Shown here piece after piece: positions 1 through 11,710 of a stretch of DNA of 64,000 bases (position 1 is the stretch's first letter; each line of letters starts with the position of its first letter). The notes under the pieces are model-generated. The model did not search any database and was not told the DNA's origin. It was given only the letters and a program-made list of their open reading frames with translations. A program made the position numbers and the translations under genes. This DNA is from Isoetes taiwanensis (Eukaryota; Streptophyta; Lycopodiopsida; Isoetales; Isoetaceae): positions 6,285,945-6,349,944 of the forward strand of contig JAJEKV010000023.1 in NCBI GenBank assembly GCA_021234155.1. The letters run 5' to 3'.

Positions 1-789
1 ATAGGTAAACCAGGTCTTGCCGTTACATCTCACTGCACTAAATGTCATCATGAAACATATTGCTGTCACCATAGAGCAGCATACAGTACAATTAATCCAG
101 ATATTGAGAAGGATACTGGTGGTTATCGCACTGCTTCAAATGAAGTTGGGAGGACTGCAAAGGCTCAGATTGAAGACCTAAGAAAGCACAGACAGAATTT
201 CAATATACAATTCAAGACAACAGATGAATTAATCATGAAGAACAAAGCAGATGGGTTCAAGTTAGAGTATGATACACAAGAGTACCACCATACTACCCAT
301 ATGCCAATCAATGATGCTGCTGCACAAGTAGACGTTGGAGATCCTCATATCAAGGGAGGGTCTACCATCCCAGCTGCAAATCAAGATCAAATTGAAGACG
401 CTTGTTCTAAAGGTATTCATTTGATTGCTAAAGAAAATGGCATAAGTTTTAGATGCTCAAGGAAGGGAAGATTAGATGATGTGAGCAATCTAAATGCAAA
501 CATGGAAGAAGACCTCACTCCCTTGGCACGCAAGCGAGAGAAATCAGACTTATGGGATCTTTGTTATGATTTTGCTGATGATCATGAAATGGTTCAACTA
601 ATTCTAGAAGGCAGCAATAAAAATTTATTCATAAACGAAGCTGTAAATATTATTGGAAATATCCCACCAGCACACATGAAGAGAAGAATTTCTCCTACAA
701 GATTCAAGAACAAGAATAATCAGAAGAAGATTAGAAGATGTAGGAAGGACCAGATTCTTAGATATGAAGCTGATTCTGATCATGGCTGA
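1..789 (+). CDS. Partial unidentified ORF, open at the window edge
   Basis: The frame is open from the first base to a TGA at 787-789 (262 codons visible), so the true start lies outside the window. The first in-frame ATG (235) is probably internal. Near the start is a cysteine/histidine cluster (CTKCHHETYCCHH, residues 14-26) that could be part of a zinc-binding site. The rest is hydrophilic, and the C terminus is strongly basic (KRRISPTRFKNKNNQKKIRR). I do not recognise the family. Ten bases after the stop come a purine tract and TGTTAGAATAT, the usual order for the end of a retroelement coding region followed by a 3' LTR. It may therefore be the last ORF of a copia-like element, or a host exon. 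Confidence 0.35.
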   Translation: MGKPGLAVTSHCTKCHHETYCCHHRAAYSTINPDIEKDTGGYRTASNEVGRTAKAQIEDLRKHRQNFNIQFKTTDELIMKNKADGFKLEYDTQEYHHTTHMPINDAAAQVDVGDPHIKGGSTIPAANQDQIEDACSKGIHLIAKENGISFRCSRKGRLDDVSNLNANMEEDLTPLARKREKSDLWDLCYDFADDHEMVQLILEGSNKNLFINEAVNIIGNIPPAHMKRRISPTRFKNKNNQKKIRRCRKDQILRYEADSDHG

Positions 790-798
790 GTTGTTGGC

Positions 799-1373
799 TT
801 GAGGGAGGGTGTTAGAATATAACAACCCTGCCAACTCAGCATATCATATGATGTGTCATCCATGTAGGCAAAGAGTCATGTCCCATGGTAAACAGTCGTG
901 TCTATATGAAGCTACGATGGGAAGCTTGTTCCCATCCGGTTTTCTCTATTCAATAAGATATATTGCATTGTAGTTATCTCTTCTGATTTCCTAAAGTTAA
1001 GATGGTTCTGGAAAAACGGTAAGAGTTTAGGGCCTAAAGGCTGACGTGGTATGCCACGTGTACAGATCAGAACTGGAGGCTTTAACAAAATAAGGCTGTA
1101 CTTTGCCTGTTTGCCTGTTATGTTGAGATAGAAAACCAACCTTTTATGTTCAATAGTTGCAGTATAGATCCCCTGTTCTCCAGTTGAAGAGTTTTTTCTG
1201 CATCAGATCATTAACTCCATACCCAGTTCTGAGGACCCTGTATTTGCCTTCGGATCCAACATATTCAGGCAAATACTGTGCATTATTGGTTATGTTCCAT
1301 AAGGAAGGCAATCTATTAGTAGTTAGTGATATAAATGAGAAGATAATATAATATGTCTTGCCTTCTGTTGTCA
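799..1373 (+). mobile_element. Possible copia-type polypurine tract and 3' LTR remnant
   Basis: TTGAGGGAGGG (799-809) is immediately followed by TGTTAGAATAT, a common start of plant copia LTRs. Around 940-975 is a run resembling an LTR polyadenylation region (ctctattcaataag). A second similar junction, caagaggga followed by TTGTTAGAATCT, lies at 1373-1385. I could not find a matching 5' LTR or a target duplication, so the right boundary is a guess. Confidence 0.25.
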
Positions 1374-1757
1374 AGAGGGATTGTTAGAATCTACAAATAC
1401 AAAGAATAGGCTGCCAACAAAAAGTATGCAACCAAGCTGTACTAGCTGGAGTTCCATATCCAAATATTCAATACACACATGAATTTAGAAATAAAAGCAC
1501 GGAAAATGGTATAGGAGCCAATACAATCTATGTATTTGATTAGGTGCTAATACAATCTATGTATTTGATTTATCGAAATACTTTGTCTGTGGTTGTCATG
1601 ATCAAAATATGCTGAGTTCCCAGTAGGTAGCCGTCTTTAACAACTAGAAGTTTTCATGGAAAGCCTTAATCAAAGGCCTGAAGAGCACTGAAATTTTAAA
1701 GATCTAAACGACTTTCAAATACTAAATGCAAAATTCAATTGTGGGGAAGATCCAACC

Positions 1758-2305
1758 TTGATGTGCGGGCACCGAACACAAGGCAACAAAATGCAGGTTC
1801 AAATTCTGCATGTTCTAGCATGTATAGACGAGTTGGAGAAGAGAAACGTTCGCGACGGCCTTGGCCGCCGCGATAAGTTTCTTGTATTACTAATTCGTAT
1901 ACTCAATTCAAGCTCTGGATATTTCTTGGCCATGTTTATTTCCTTTCTTAAATTGATAAGATACAAATACTTTTGATACAATCTTTTGCTACAGTTTATA
2001 TGGGTTGTGGAAATTGTTATAGGTATTAGTTGAGTTGTGGAAATTGTTATGGGTACACATTAGAAAGTTCCTTTGGTGCAATTTGGTTGGTTTCTTTTCT
2101 GGATATTCACAACAATATGTTGGCATAAAATTTCAGAAATCTTCTGATTACTCAACATATACACATATATTTGCAGGGCACTGAACACAAGACAAAGAAA
2201 TGTAGATTCAAATTGTGCATGTTCTAGCGTGTATAGACGAGTTGGGGAAGAGAAACGTTCGCGGATAGGCCGCCGCGATAAGTTTCTTGTATCTTTAATT
2301 CTTTG
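1758..2305. repeat. Duplicated ~125-bp segment
   Basis: About 1765-1890 and 2177-2300 share the same order of motifs: a gggcaccgaacacaag start, tgcatgttctagc, gtatagacgagttgg, gaagagaaacgttcgcg, then ggccgccgcgataagtttcttgtat. The copies are diverged by scattered substitutions and small indels and are in direct orientation about 410 bp apart. Confidence 0.7.
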
Positions 2306-2619
2306 TCTAAAAAATAGTGTAAGTACTCCATGGCCCATGGTAAGATATACAAAACATGGCAAGACATAGCTCCGTCAAACCCAAATTAATGTCAAAGTAA
2401 AGTTCTAAAGAACAATTCCAAGCAAAAAGTTATACATGCAATTTAAATTTCCTAGATATAGACAAGTGGCAAACATGCCTTGTATTACATAGGAAAACGT
2501 AGGAAAAGGTGCATGCATAAATTAAAAGGTCCAATAGTCACATCGATTTTGCCAACCTCACGTTCACTGGAAACATTAATTAATACCGTTGTATTTCCTT
2601 TCACCCCCATGGCCTTAGG

Positions 2620-3200
2620 ATCTTTCCAAGTGGGAAAATGTGGCAATTGCCACCATGCAATGGTCTAGCAAAATTTTGCACCAAAGTGCATAATATCCAG
2701 TACTTAAGTGGTGTCCACATAATTCAATTTTGGTGTCCAAAAGTAAGAACTATGGTACGTTTCATCATGCAATGGTCCATCAAAAATTTCACGAAAGTGA
2801 TCAATATCCAGCATTAGAGCCCTTGGTATCCCCAAAAATGCTTCACCAATATAGTCCAATGGCCTTACCAACAATTCAAGTCCACAATTTCCTAAGGTTT
2901 GCAAGATTAAAAAGCCTCATAGACTTAAGCAAGCTCAGGAAGCTCAGTAGTCCAATGCAAGGAAGCTCAGTAGTCCAATGCAAAGAACTGATAAATACAC
3001 ATTGCAGGTCGCCAAATCCTTAGGATTCCCATAAAGTTCTATTCCATTTTGCCACCAAGGCCTTTGGATTTTTCCAAATGAGAAACGCGCTATATGTCGC
3101 CATAAAATGGTCCCATCAATAATTTGTGTTAAAATGCTCAATATCCAGCATTAGAACGTACCCTTGGTGTCCAGAAACTGCCTCACCATTACAGTCCAAT
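2620..3200. repeat. Degenerate direct repeats
   Basis: Three diverged units contain a 'ccat(g)caatggtc...' start, a run like 'aaaatttcacgaaagtg', and 'atcaatatccagcattag', followed in two of them by 'cttggt(a/g)tcc...ttcaccaatatagtccaatg'. Positions are about 2650-2760, 2765-2880 and 3100-3210. No coding capacity is recognised. Confidence 0.5.
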
Positions 3201-3210
3201 GTTCCTAGTG

Positions 3211-6200
3211 ACTTATAATATGGTATATGCAACCACATATCACTTTTTCCAATTAAGAGTCAAATCTCATGTGCTAGAGTGTAATATGGGACAAGTTTTT
3301 CCAATAGATGTCCAGGGAGGTAAATAAGGTGATTTAGACCATATCAACACATACACTTAGGCAGAATGTCAGGAGTGTCAAATATCAAATTTGTTTGAGA
3401 TGTTCTATCAACCAGATGTTCAGAGAGAAAACAAGGGCAACCTTCAACCATTATAGCAGTTTAAATTAGGTAGAGCATATGACATGTCCGATTAACCAAT
3501 TATGCTAATTACCCGAAGTTTGTAAATCTAGAGAAATCCATAAGCCTGAATACATGCACGGAGCCGTGCAATCCAAAGGCTATCAACACAGGTAGATTTC
3601 AATTTGTGCTAAAAGCAGCCTATGCCAATGCCAGCCATTGGATATATATGTATATATTTATACAAGTTTTTGTACTATCAATGGGTTTATGAAGTATGGT
3701 TCATGGACATCTTGGAGCAAAATCCAAGCTTAAACAGATCAATATCTAAAGTTGAGTGTGAAGAATTAAATTAGAAGAAGTCACAGGTAAATATTAAATT
3801 TTGTTTGTTCAAATAGAATTCAACTGAGTTGAACTATGACCTCCTAATACACACACCACTATCAATGCTAAATACACACACCACTATCTATGCTATCTGA
3901 TATAACCTTCTAGGTTTTTAGGCTAGGAATCCTCAACTCCATTGTTTTCTGCTAAAAAAGAAATCATAGTAGAGATTCTAGAGGCAGTCATTGATTGGAA
4001 CAAAAGTATTATCTATCAATCATGTATATCATGAATGAGTTGATCTATTCTTGGTTTTTCTAGATACTTGAAATCTGTCAGCATTCCACAAAGATAGACA
4101 TGATCTTGATAGACATTCTATATAAAGGTAATTTCGGATTCCTCAATATTTTCTCATTTATTATGAAAAATTATGGTGAGCTCAGCAACCATTCTTCTCT
4201 CTCATCTTTAACCTTTGCATCCTAAATGAAGATTAAAAGAGGCACATCTTTATGGTCCGGCAATACAGCATACTGGAAGTAAGAAACCAACCAATTCCCA
4301 AAAGTACCTTCAAATTGCACATCTCATTTTAGATTTTACCGTTTCAATTACCTCAATTGTCCTTTTATGCAAATGAGAGTACGCATGTAGACACCATTCA
4401 ATGAACTATCTTTGAACACGAATTAACATGTTGCACCGCATATTGCACCTCTAATTTGTTTATTAAAAGTGATAAGATCAAGCATCAGAATAGATCTTGA
4501 ATTGCTATCTTACTAAGCCCTACAACTAGCTCCTAGTTCAACTAACGAATTCCATAACACAAAACTATAAAAACATCCAAAGCAAACATAGCTTCTGCAA
4601 ACAAATTAATAATCGTTGATTTAGAATGGTTATAGCTGCAACATTGGAATGCTCAAGCTTTGTATAAAGGTGTGTCATGATGTTAAGCCTGCAAACTTTC
4701 TATCCTCGAAATAACCTTGAGTCTTGCTGACTTATTTAAAAAATTCAATTACAGTTAAACGAGCCAACATCCAAGGTCATAATGGAGATGTGCAAGATGT
4801 AAGCTCTTGCTCATAAAAAAATCAGCCAAGCCAAGCCAAGCCATATGTTCAATTGTTGGCATAACAAAATAGTCATAAATGATATTGTTGAAGTTATGCC
4901 AACCCTTTGCAATTGTAACACCAAGTTCTCTTTGCTGTTTGCATATCCTGCAGTTCATTGTCATTAATAAAAGAATGCAATGCTAAGTTCTTGATGTGTG
5001 CATACCCTATAGTTATTTGTCATTAATAAAAGAGTTGCAATTGCATGCAGAATAGATATTGCCAAATGTGACCTTATACATATCGTGCAATTACTACCTC
5101 TCAAGATACCATATTTGGGTCCGAAAGCTTATAGCATTCCTCTTGCATGTCTATGAAGCATTTCAAAGCAAGCACATCTTCATCACATTGCTCATATCGA
5201 TTAAATATTTATCCCATGAGATTACATTTGAGCTTAAGTTTTTTTTGCCGCATGTTTTTTTAAACACTAATGCAATACCAAGTAGTCCTTGTTGTGTGCA
5301 TACCCTACAGTTAATTGTATTCCATGCCTCAATCCGTTTAATCCACTAGAACATGCCCAGAAGTATGAGTTGTCTAGGGGCAAGCAAGGCCTCTTACATT
5401 CAGAAAGACTCTCAGTTGACTACATAAAAGCAAGGATTAGATGAGACTAAATTAGGACAATGAACATGATGAAAAGAAAGAATTTGCTAGTGCACAATAG
5501 ACTAGAAACACAACAAAATATACAAAATCAGTGCAACTTTGTGAAAGGCACTAATCTCAAGATTTTTAAGCAAGAAAATCAAAGGGGAAAACTTATGGCG
5601 AGGGATTGGCTTGGGAACCCATTGGCAGATCAAAGAGGTGCCTCATGCTCATCTACCTTAGCATCCTCTTGAATGACGTCAAGCTTCAGTAATTTCCCCT
5701 AATAAGTCATGTACACTCCAAAAAGATAGCAATTCAACCAACAAAGACACAAAGTTGGAACTACTTAAAAATAGCACACACTTAAACTGAATTTACGCTT
5801 AAAAAGTATCTAATAAGCTACAAATGCTTACCTTATGATGGTTTGTGATTTACACCGCTAGGAATGCTCAGGATGATCCAATAATAGGCTTGTTGGCATC
5901 TAAAGTCGACAGCTAAGAAACGCCGTAGGGCGACTTCTTGGGTTGTCCAATCTTCAGAGATTTCCGGGGACGCAGAAATTGCCGCTTTGTGTTTGCAGAT
6001 TTTTCAACGCATTGTTAGAAGAATCTGTAAAATATTATAGATTACGGTAAAGAATTTGCAAGGCGTAAGAACATACATGTCGCTCGAAAATCCGTGGATC
6101 CGCTCTTATGATGAAGCCCCGAAGAAGAAACGAGCTCAGGCCCATTTCAAGAGGAGGCTCGGACTTCATCTGTAAAGGCGTGAACTTATGAAAGCATAGG

Positions 6201-6500
6201 GAGATCATTATAGAGAAGTAATGCCAATCAGCTTTCAAAGTTTTGCTGCAAGAACTATCTGCATATAGCATAGACGTTTTCTCTGTTTTGCACCATTTCT
6301 GCTACGAATCTGAAAAATATACACCTAAGACCATTTGTAGATCTTTCTCTAACCTTTCCAACGCATGTTCTCGCACCAAAAATGGAGCTTGTTTATGGGA
6401 GTTATGCCCATTTTTCTGATGAGGTCTAAAAACATTGTCTTGCAATAACGACCTGCCATAGAGCGTAACATCAGATTCTAATCTACTAGCATTCTGCAAA
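3211..6500. other. AT-rich intergenic DNA, no gene recognised
   Basis: Short ORFs on both strands show no familiar domain or splice pattern. Small local duplications are visible, such as 'aatacacacaccactatc' at about 3846 and 3870 and 'cattaataaaag' at about 4960 and 5020. Nothing else can be supported. Confidence 0.5.
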
Positions 6501-6513
6501 GGAGTTACCAAAA

Positions 6514-6562
6514 GAAAACAAAAAAAAAACAAGGTGCTGCGCACGGAGGGTTGCCCTCCGTG
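6514..6562. repeat. Dispersed A-rich/palindromic repeat, copy 1
   Basis: A poly(A)-rich stretch is followed by caaggtgctgc and the palindrome CGGAGGGTTGCCCTCCG. The same arrangement occurs in reverse complement at 45683-45730, which marks a dispersed repeat. Confidence 0.6.
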
Positions 6563-6570
6563 ACCCGAGA

Positions 6571-7720
6571 GTGAAATGGCTTAAAAAAAAAGAATTCATT
6601 TGGAAGTTTAGTGACATCTTGCAAAAGCGTGCAATCCACCATAAAAAATCTATGGATTATGAACGGCACGGGTTTGTTGAGAGAAACAACAGGGCCTTGC
6701 TGGAATGTACAAGAGCCATGATACATGGCAGAGGGCTGGGCCCAATTTCCTGGGCAGAGGCTTTTCACACAGCCTACAATATGCTAAACAGATGTAACCA
6801 AAGGTAAACCTGGCATGGTTCCAGAGGAGCTTTGGTCAGGAGATGAGCCAAGTGTGCATGGTTGTTGAGCTTTTGCCCATCTGAACCAAAAGGAAAGACC
6901 TCGAGGACCTGCATGTTTGTAGAATCTGACAATGGTATCAAAACACAGTATGTCCCACTCACAAAAAATATCATTGTCAGAAGAACTGTAAAATTTGATA
7001 AAAACACATTTGTGTTAAAAAGATGCATCTCCATAATAAAATGATATGAATCACAAGATGAAGAAAATGAAGAGGCACATGATGCACCATACAATAACAA
7101 CACCCTTTCTAATGCATCACAACATGCACCTGACACAACCATTGATGATCCAGCGGACCTAGGTGCCTGAGGAGACAGATCTAGATTATAATGAAGACCT
7201 GACTACAGTTCCCTTCAGAAGGTCTACTAGACCTAAAAAGGTTATAGATAAGATGCATGCATACTTAGAATCAAGATCTGAGAAAACTTCCTTATACATT
7301 GCCTTCTACAGCAATGTGATCTTTGATGAGCCAACACGTTACAAGGAAGCCATGAACAGTTCCAGGAAAAATGAATGGAGCAAAGCCATGCAAGAAGAAA
7401 ATAGTCTCCTGCTAAAATATGATACATGGGACAGTGCAAGAAAATGAGCGTGGACGAAGCCAAAACCTTTGCGGAAGACGCCTCAAAGCAGTACATCAAA
7501 TCTGGTTGTGATGCTCTTGAAAAAGGACAATGTGAAGAGGATATTGTGTGGAGGGTCAAATCACGCAAATTTGCACCTTCCTGCTGTTGTCCACTTTGAA
7601 GCACTGAAGCTTAATCAGTTGTTATGTATGAGGCATATTATTTTTTACAGCATTCCTATGATCTGTGTGATAAGAACAGGACATGGGATAAAAGTTGGAT
7701 GTTATTTGGGATTGTAAGCA
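6571..7720 (+). mobile_element. Truncated Ty1/copia fragment (integrase end and RT start)
   Basis: The translation at 6571-6804 carries the end of a copia integrase core: GFVERNNRALLECTRAMIHG, then SWAEAFHTAYNMLNR, matching the 'NGVVERKNR...WAEAV..A.YLLNR' family pattern. At 7163-7444 the segment EPTRYKEAMNSSRKNEWSKA with QEENSLLLKYDTW matches the region just before copia reverse transcriptase. The two pieces are in different frames with stops between them (6805-7160). The catalytic YVDD region of RT is missing, so this is a dead fragment. The stretch 7450-7720 has only remnants. Confidence 0.8.
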
Positions 7721-8975
7721 TCCAGGCATATGATTAACTTAACAAGTAAGAAGTACTCAGTACGCCCTTTATCTTTTTCATAATAAGAAAAGAAGCAACA
7801 ATGTCTGCTATAGTTTCCCGTCTCCTTATCTTAACTTTTACAACATGGAATCACTTTATTCTTATCTTAGAGGATTTTGATGACAGCCTAAACTTTTGTT
7901 GGCGAAAAGCTCGTTTGCTTTGGCCTTGCCTGCATTTATTGTGTAGTAGCCATGATTAAAGATCAATATTCACATTACGGCAAGTGTCCATGAGATCAAT
8001 CTATGATAAAACAAGGACAAACAACTGATGATGCATTAAGGCTGGGTTTCTATGCAGTGTGCTTATTCATAAGTGTTAATTCGAATGTGACATGCAAACA
8101 GTGTTGTTAACCCATCCTTTTCAAAAAAGAAAAGCTTGGCTCCTCTTGCCAAACGTACAAAACGTTTTTCTATCTGCAACAAATTCTTCAATTGCCAAAT
8201 TTCTAACTCCAAGACCTTCATGGAAAAACCAATAGTGCACTTTTATCTCACCAAGAACACGTTTCATCCTTGAACAATGACCCACTTTTTTCAGAAGAAT
8301 ATCCATCTGTCAGCCTCGGGATATGATAGTACAACCTAATATGCTTCTTTTCATTATCCATCCTCTTCCACACATAAAATCAGGGCTGGTAAAAAGCGTT
8401 TCCAAAATTGCTAGCTATTTGGCCATTCCTTCTTTACATCCATGTTTCGAACTTCTAAATATTTTCATGTGTCTCCATAAGCATGTCAGAAGCAGATGTT
8501 CCTGGATTCATCTGAACAGTTAAGATTTCATTTTATTTTTCGTTTTGATATCACTAAGGAATAAGTGAGTTTCAAGAGTAATCTGTAATACTCCTGACTG
8601 TGGTACAAAGTATACAAATGGTGCATCCAAAAGTACCCTGTCCATGATTCACGCCATATCCAGTATTATATTTCTTCAGAACAATCCCCACAAATAGTAA
8701 CCATCTCCAAACTTGTTAAGTTGATGCCACAGGAGATTACTATAGTTCACAGGATTTCACAGGCCCAAGAGATATTTCTTGTTCCAGGGAACACAAATGT
8801 AATTCACCAAAAAAGTAAAAATCCATATATACATGAAGGCAAGCTCAGCATACCAACCTGAAAAGGAAAATCCATATATAACATGAAGGCAAGCTCAGCA
8901 TACCAACCTGAAAAGGCTAATCTCCTCTCCAATATTTGTTGAGGTTGCTCTCCGTAAATCCTAGTTAAAGAAGTC
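7721..8975. other. Intergenic, with a 55-bp tandem duplication
   Basis: No gene is recognised. At about 8815-8918 a unit containing aaaatccatatata, acatgaaggcaagctcagc and ataccaacctgaaaagg occurs twice in tandem. Confidence 0.5.
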
Positions 8976-9240
8976 TCATCGACCACACTCAAAAGTATTA
9001 CCACAGGCTTCAAACATAGGGCTGCGATTTAGACCAACATATGGAAGACTTATCCCTCCTCCTCTTGTTCTTTCAGGCCCATCATCAATGTCATAACTAC
9101 CACTATAGTCATCATCTGTACCAGGTAGTTCTCCTTCATCATCATCACTATTAACCTTTCGTAAGTCGGTTCTGTTTTGAATTGCTCTTCGTTGAACAAC
9201 AAAGACATTAAAGTAATAGCAAACTAAAGCACAGGCTTGA
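8976..9240 (-). CDS. Exon-like acidic ORF, unidentified
   Basis: On the minus strand an open frame ends at TGA (8976-8978). It encodes an acidic stretch (VNSDDDEGELPGTDDDYSGS) followed by DIDDGPERTRGGGISLP and a Cys-containing tail. The composition looks like a real protein C terminus rather than random DNA. No start codon or convincing splice acceptor is visible, and I do not recognise the family. It lies downstream of the sterol methyltransferase copy on the same strand but is not part of that protein. Confidence 0.25.
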
Positions 9241-9364
9241 ATGGCAAAAAAGAACTACTACAATCAATGGGGTAAAAGTATAACATTATTCCAAAGGGCA
9301 CTTAAGCCCACTCATTGCCCGCAAAGTGCCGCCAACTCCCAAGCCCCTGCCTACACAACAGAAC

Positions 9365-10348
9365 TCACTGATTCTGTGTTGGCTTGCGACAAACTAAAAG
9401 ATGCATTGGACTGAATATTCCAGTTTCTCCGCCATGAGTAAGATACACTGCAGTCTTAAACAACATTTCATGAACTTCAACCACATCTTGATGGGCTATA
9501 CCCAAAAATGAGAGCAAAGCAATTACCACATGATTCCTATAATATGAAAGCTTTCCCATTTGCAGGCGTTTCCACCATGGCAAAGCAGGGGGGAGAGCTA
9601 AATCTCTGTCCTCCAGAACCTCAAAACCCACTTCTTTGGCAATAGCACCAACCTGACTGAAGCTCCTTAATCCAGGCAAGGCATCACCGTGCTCAATGCC
9701 ATGGATGATCTCCCTATGCTCAGCATCATCAGCATTATACTTAGGAGTGGTGACCCATTCATAAGTTACATACAGCTGCCCAGGCTTTAAAACACGATAG
9801 ATCTCAGCATAAACATCTTTTAGCTGAGGTGCATGACATGTTGCCTCTATGGAATAAGCTGCATCAAAAGAGTTATCTGGGAAAGGCATACTCAAAAAAT
9901 TGCCACAAATAACCTCACAGAGGTTATCTAACTGAGCCTTTTTATTATGACTTCTAGCTCTTGCTACCTGGTAGTCGTTGATAGTAATCCCCACCACATG
10001 TGCTCGAGAATGACTAGCAATCGCCCTCATAGGTCCACCGACGCCACAATCAGCATCCAACACCTTCATTCCAGGCTTCAGTTTTAACGGATCCGCAACC
10101 TTTTCTTCATGCAAACGTGTTTCTTCTTTATGAGACTTGCCAGATACTGCCGGAGAAAAATGAAAGCTTTGGCCCCAACCCCACTCATAAATATCTGTTA
10201 CCAGATTATAGAAGGTATCTACAAGCTTGGGCACTCGCTCTTTCATGGTGATCTGCGCTGGTTTGTCAAAGAAAGCTGCATACTCACGATAGTTATCAGC
10301 AACCAAACAGCTTCCGGTTAGCCGGTATGCACAGCAGCCGCCTGGCAA
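9365..10348 (-). pseudogene. SMT1: Sterol C-24 methyltransferase (SMT1-type), intronless 5'-truncated copy
   Basis: The enzyme family transfers a methyl group from S-adenosylmethionine to C-24 of cycloartenol, the first committed step of phytosterol synthesis at the ER. All family motifs are visible in about 320 residues: YEWGWGQSFHF (sterol-binding region I), a SAM-binding segment, IEATCHAP, YEWVTT and GGETGIFSPMH. The SAM motif reads LDADCGVGGP where the family has LDVGCGVGGP, so a glycine of the nucleotide-binding loop is an aspartate. The plant gene normally has many introns; here the whole domain is one open frame. The frame is closed upstream by a stop near 10375 with no in-frame ATG before the conserved region, so the N terminus is lost. 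These points suggest a processed retrocopy that is probably inactive as an enzyme. The reading frame itself is intact, so it is either young or retained. Confidence 0.85.
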
Positions 10349-10569
10349 CAGGGATGACCTAACATTTACAGCTTACAGCAGGTTTTTAGCAGTTTTTGGC
10401 ATATTTTAGGTATATGCTAGCATATACCATGAATATGCCAAAAACCCACATAAACAAGGGATTGCCCCCCTAGGGGCAACCCAAAAATGCTTACCGCCTG
10501 CCTTAGACGTTTACAAACATGAAACAAAGGCCTCAGGAAGTCAAAACGGATGTGTGGTGACTTTTAGGC

Positions 10570-11710
10570 AACAACCAGTATACCAGCTCCAGTGTACATG
10601 GAAGCCAATTTTTACTGGTGCATACTCACACAATAATGGAAGCCAATTTTTACTGGTGCATACTCACACAATTATTGTGGAGCTTATCCTGCTGCCATAT
10701 GGCAGACAAAGTGGAGGACACGTATAGACACAAGTTCTACCACGTCGGGGATCATGGCCGCAGACAAAGTGGAGGACACGTATAGACACAAGTTCTACCA
10801 CGTCGGGGATCATGGCCGTATAACCCCAGTAACCAACTCCCAAAGCTAAACATACACTGGCCAGGGTTTGAACCCCTGACCAAGTGCACATTTATTTTGG
10901 CATTACTAGGCCTATACCAACTCACCACACATCCGTTGGGCAAAACTTTAGCCATACATGCACACTTTGTAGGCAGGATAGAATCCCGCCTCAGGAAGTC
11001 AGGGAATTTTTAGGCAACAACCAGTATACCAGCTCCAGTGTACATGGAAGCCAATTTTTACTGGTGCATACTCACACAATTATTGTGGAGCTTATCCTGC
11101 TGCCATATGGCAGACAAAGTGGAGGACACGTATAGACACAAGTTCTACCACGCGGGGATCATGGTATATAACCCCAAGAACCAACTCCCAAAGCTAAACA
11201 TACAGCGGCCGGGGTTTGAACCCCCGACCAAGTGCACATTTATTTTGGCATTACTAGGCCTATACCAACTCACCACACATCCGTTGGGCAAAACTTTAGC
11301 CATACATGCACACTTTGTAGGCGGGGATAGAATCGCCTCGGGAAGTCGGGAATTTTTAGGCAACAACCAAAGATACAAAGCTCCAGTGTACATGGAAGCC
11401 AATTTTTACTGGTGCATACTCACACAATTATTGTGGAGCTTATCCTGCTGCCATATGGCAGACAAAGTGGAGGACACGTATAGACACAAGTTCTACCACG
11501 TCGGGGATCATGGCCATATAACCCCAGTAACCAACTCCCAAAGCTAAACATACACTGGCCAGGGTTTGAACCCCTGACCAAGTGCACATTTATTTTGGCA
11601 TTACTAGGCCTATACCAACTCATCAGGAAGTCCGTTGGGCAAAACTTTAGCCATACATGCACACTTTGTAGGCAGGATAGAATCCCGCCTCAGGAAGTCA
11701 GGGAAGTCAG
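10570..11710. repeat. 348-bp tandem repeat, three copies
   Basis: The landmark 'gtggagcttatcctgctgcc' starts at 10677, 11085 and 11433, giving periods of 408 and 348 bp. The 60-bp excess in copy 1 is an internal duplication (about 10701-10757 and 10758-10817). Each copy contains ggtttgaacccctgacc (or ggtttgaacccccgacc), close to a tRNA T-arm/B-box. Similarity between copies is very high, so the array is recent. The short ORFs on both strands are shadows of the repeat. Confidence 0.85.

Noticed and set aside
10860-11240. tRNA gene at the ggtttgaaccc motifs
   Set aside because: Only a T-arm-like motif is present; no acceptor stem, D-arm or anticodon arm can be folded.
10664-11662. ORFs in the 348-bp tandem repeat
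   Set aside because: They repeat with the unit on both strands and have no recognisable protein features.
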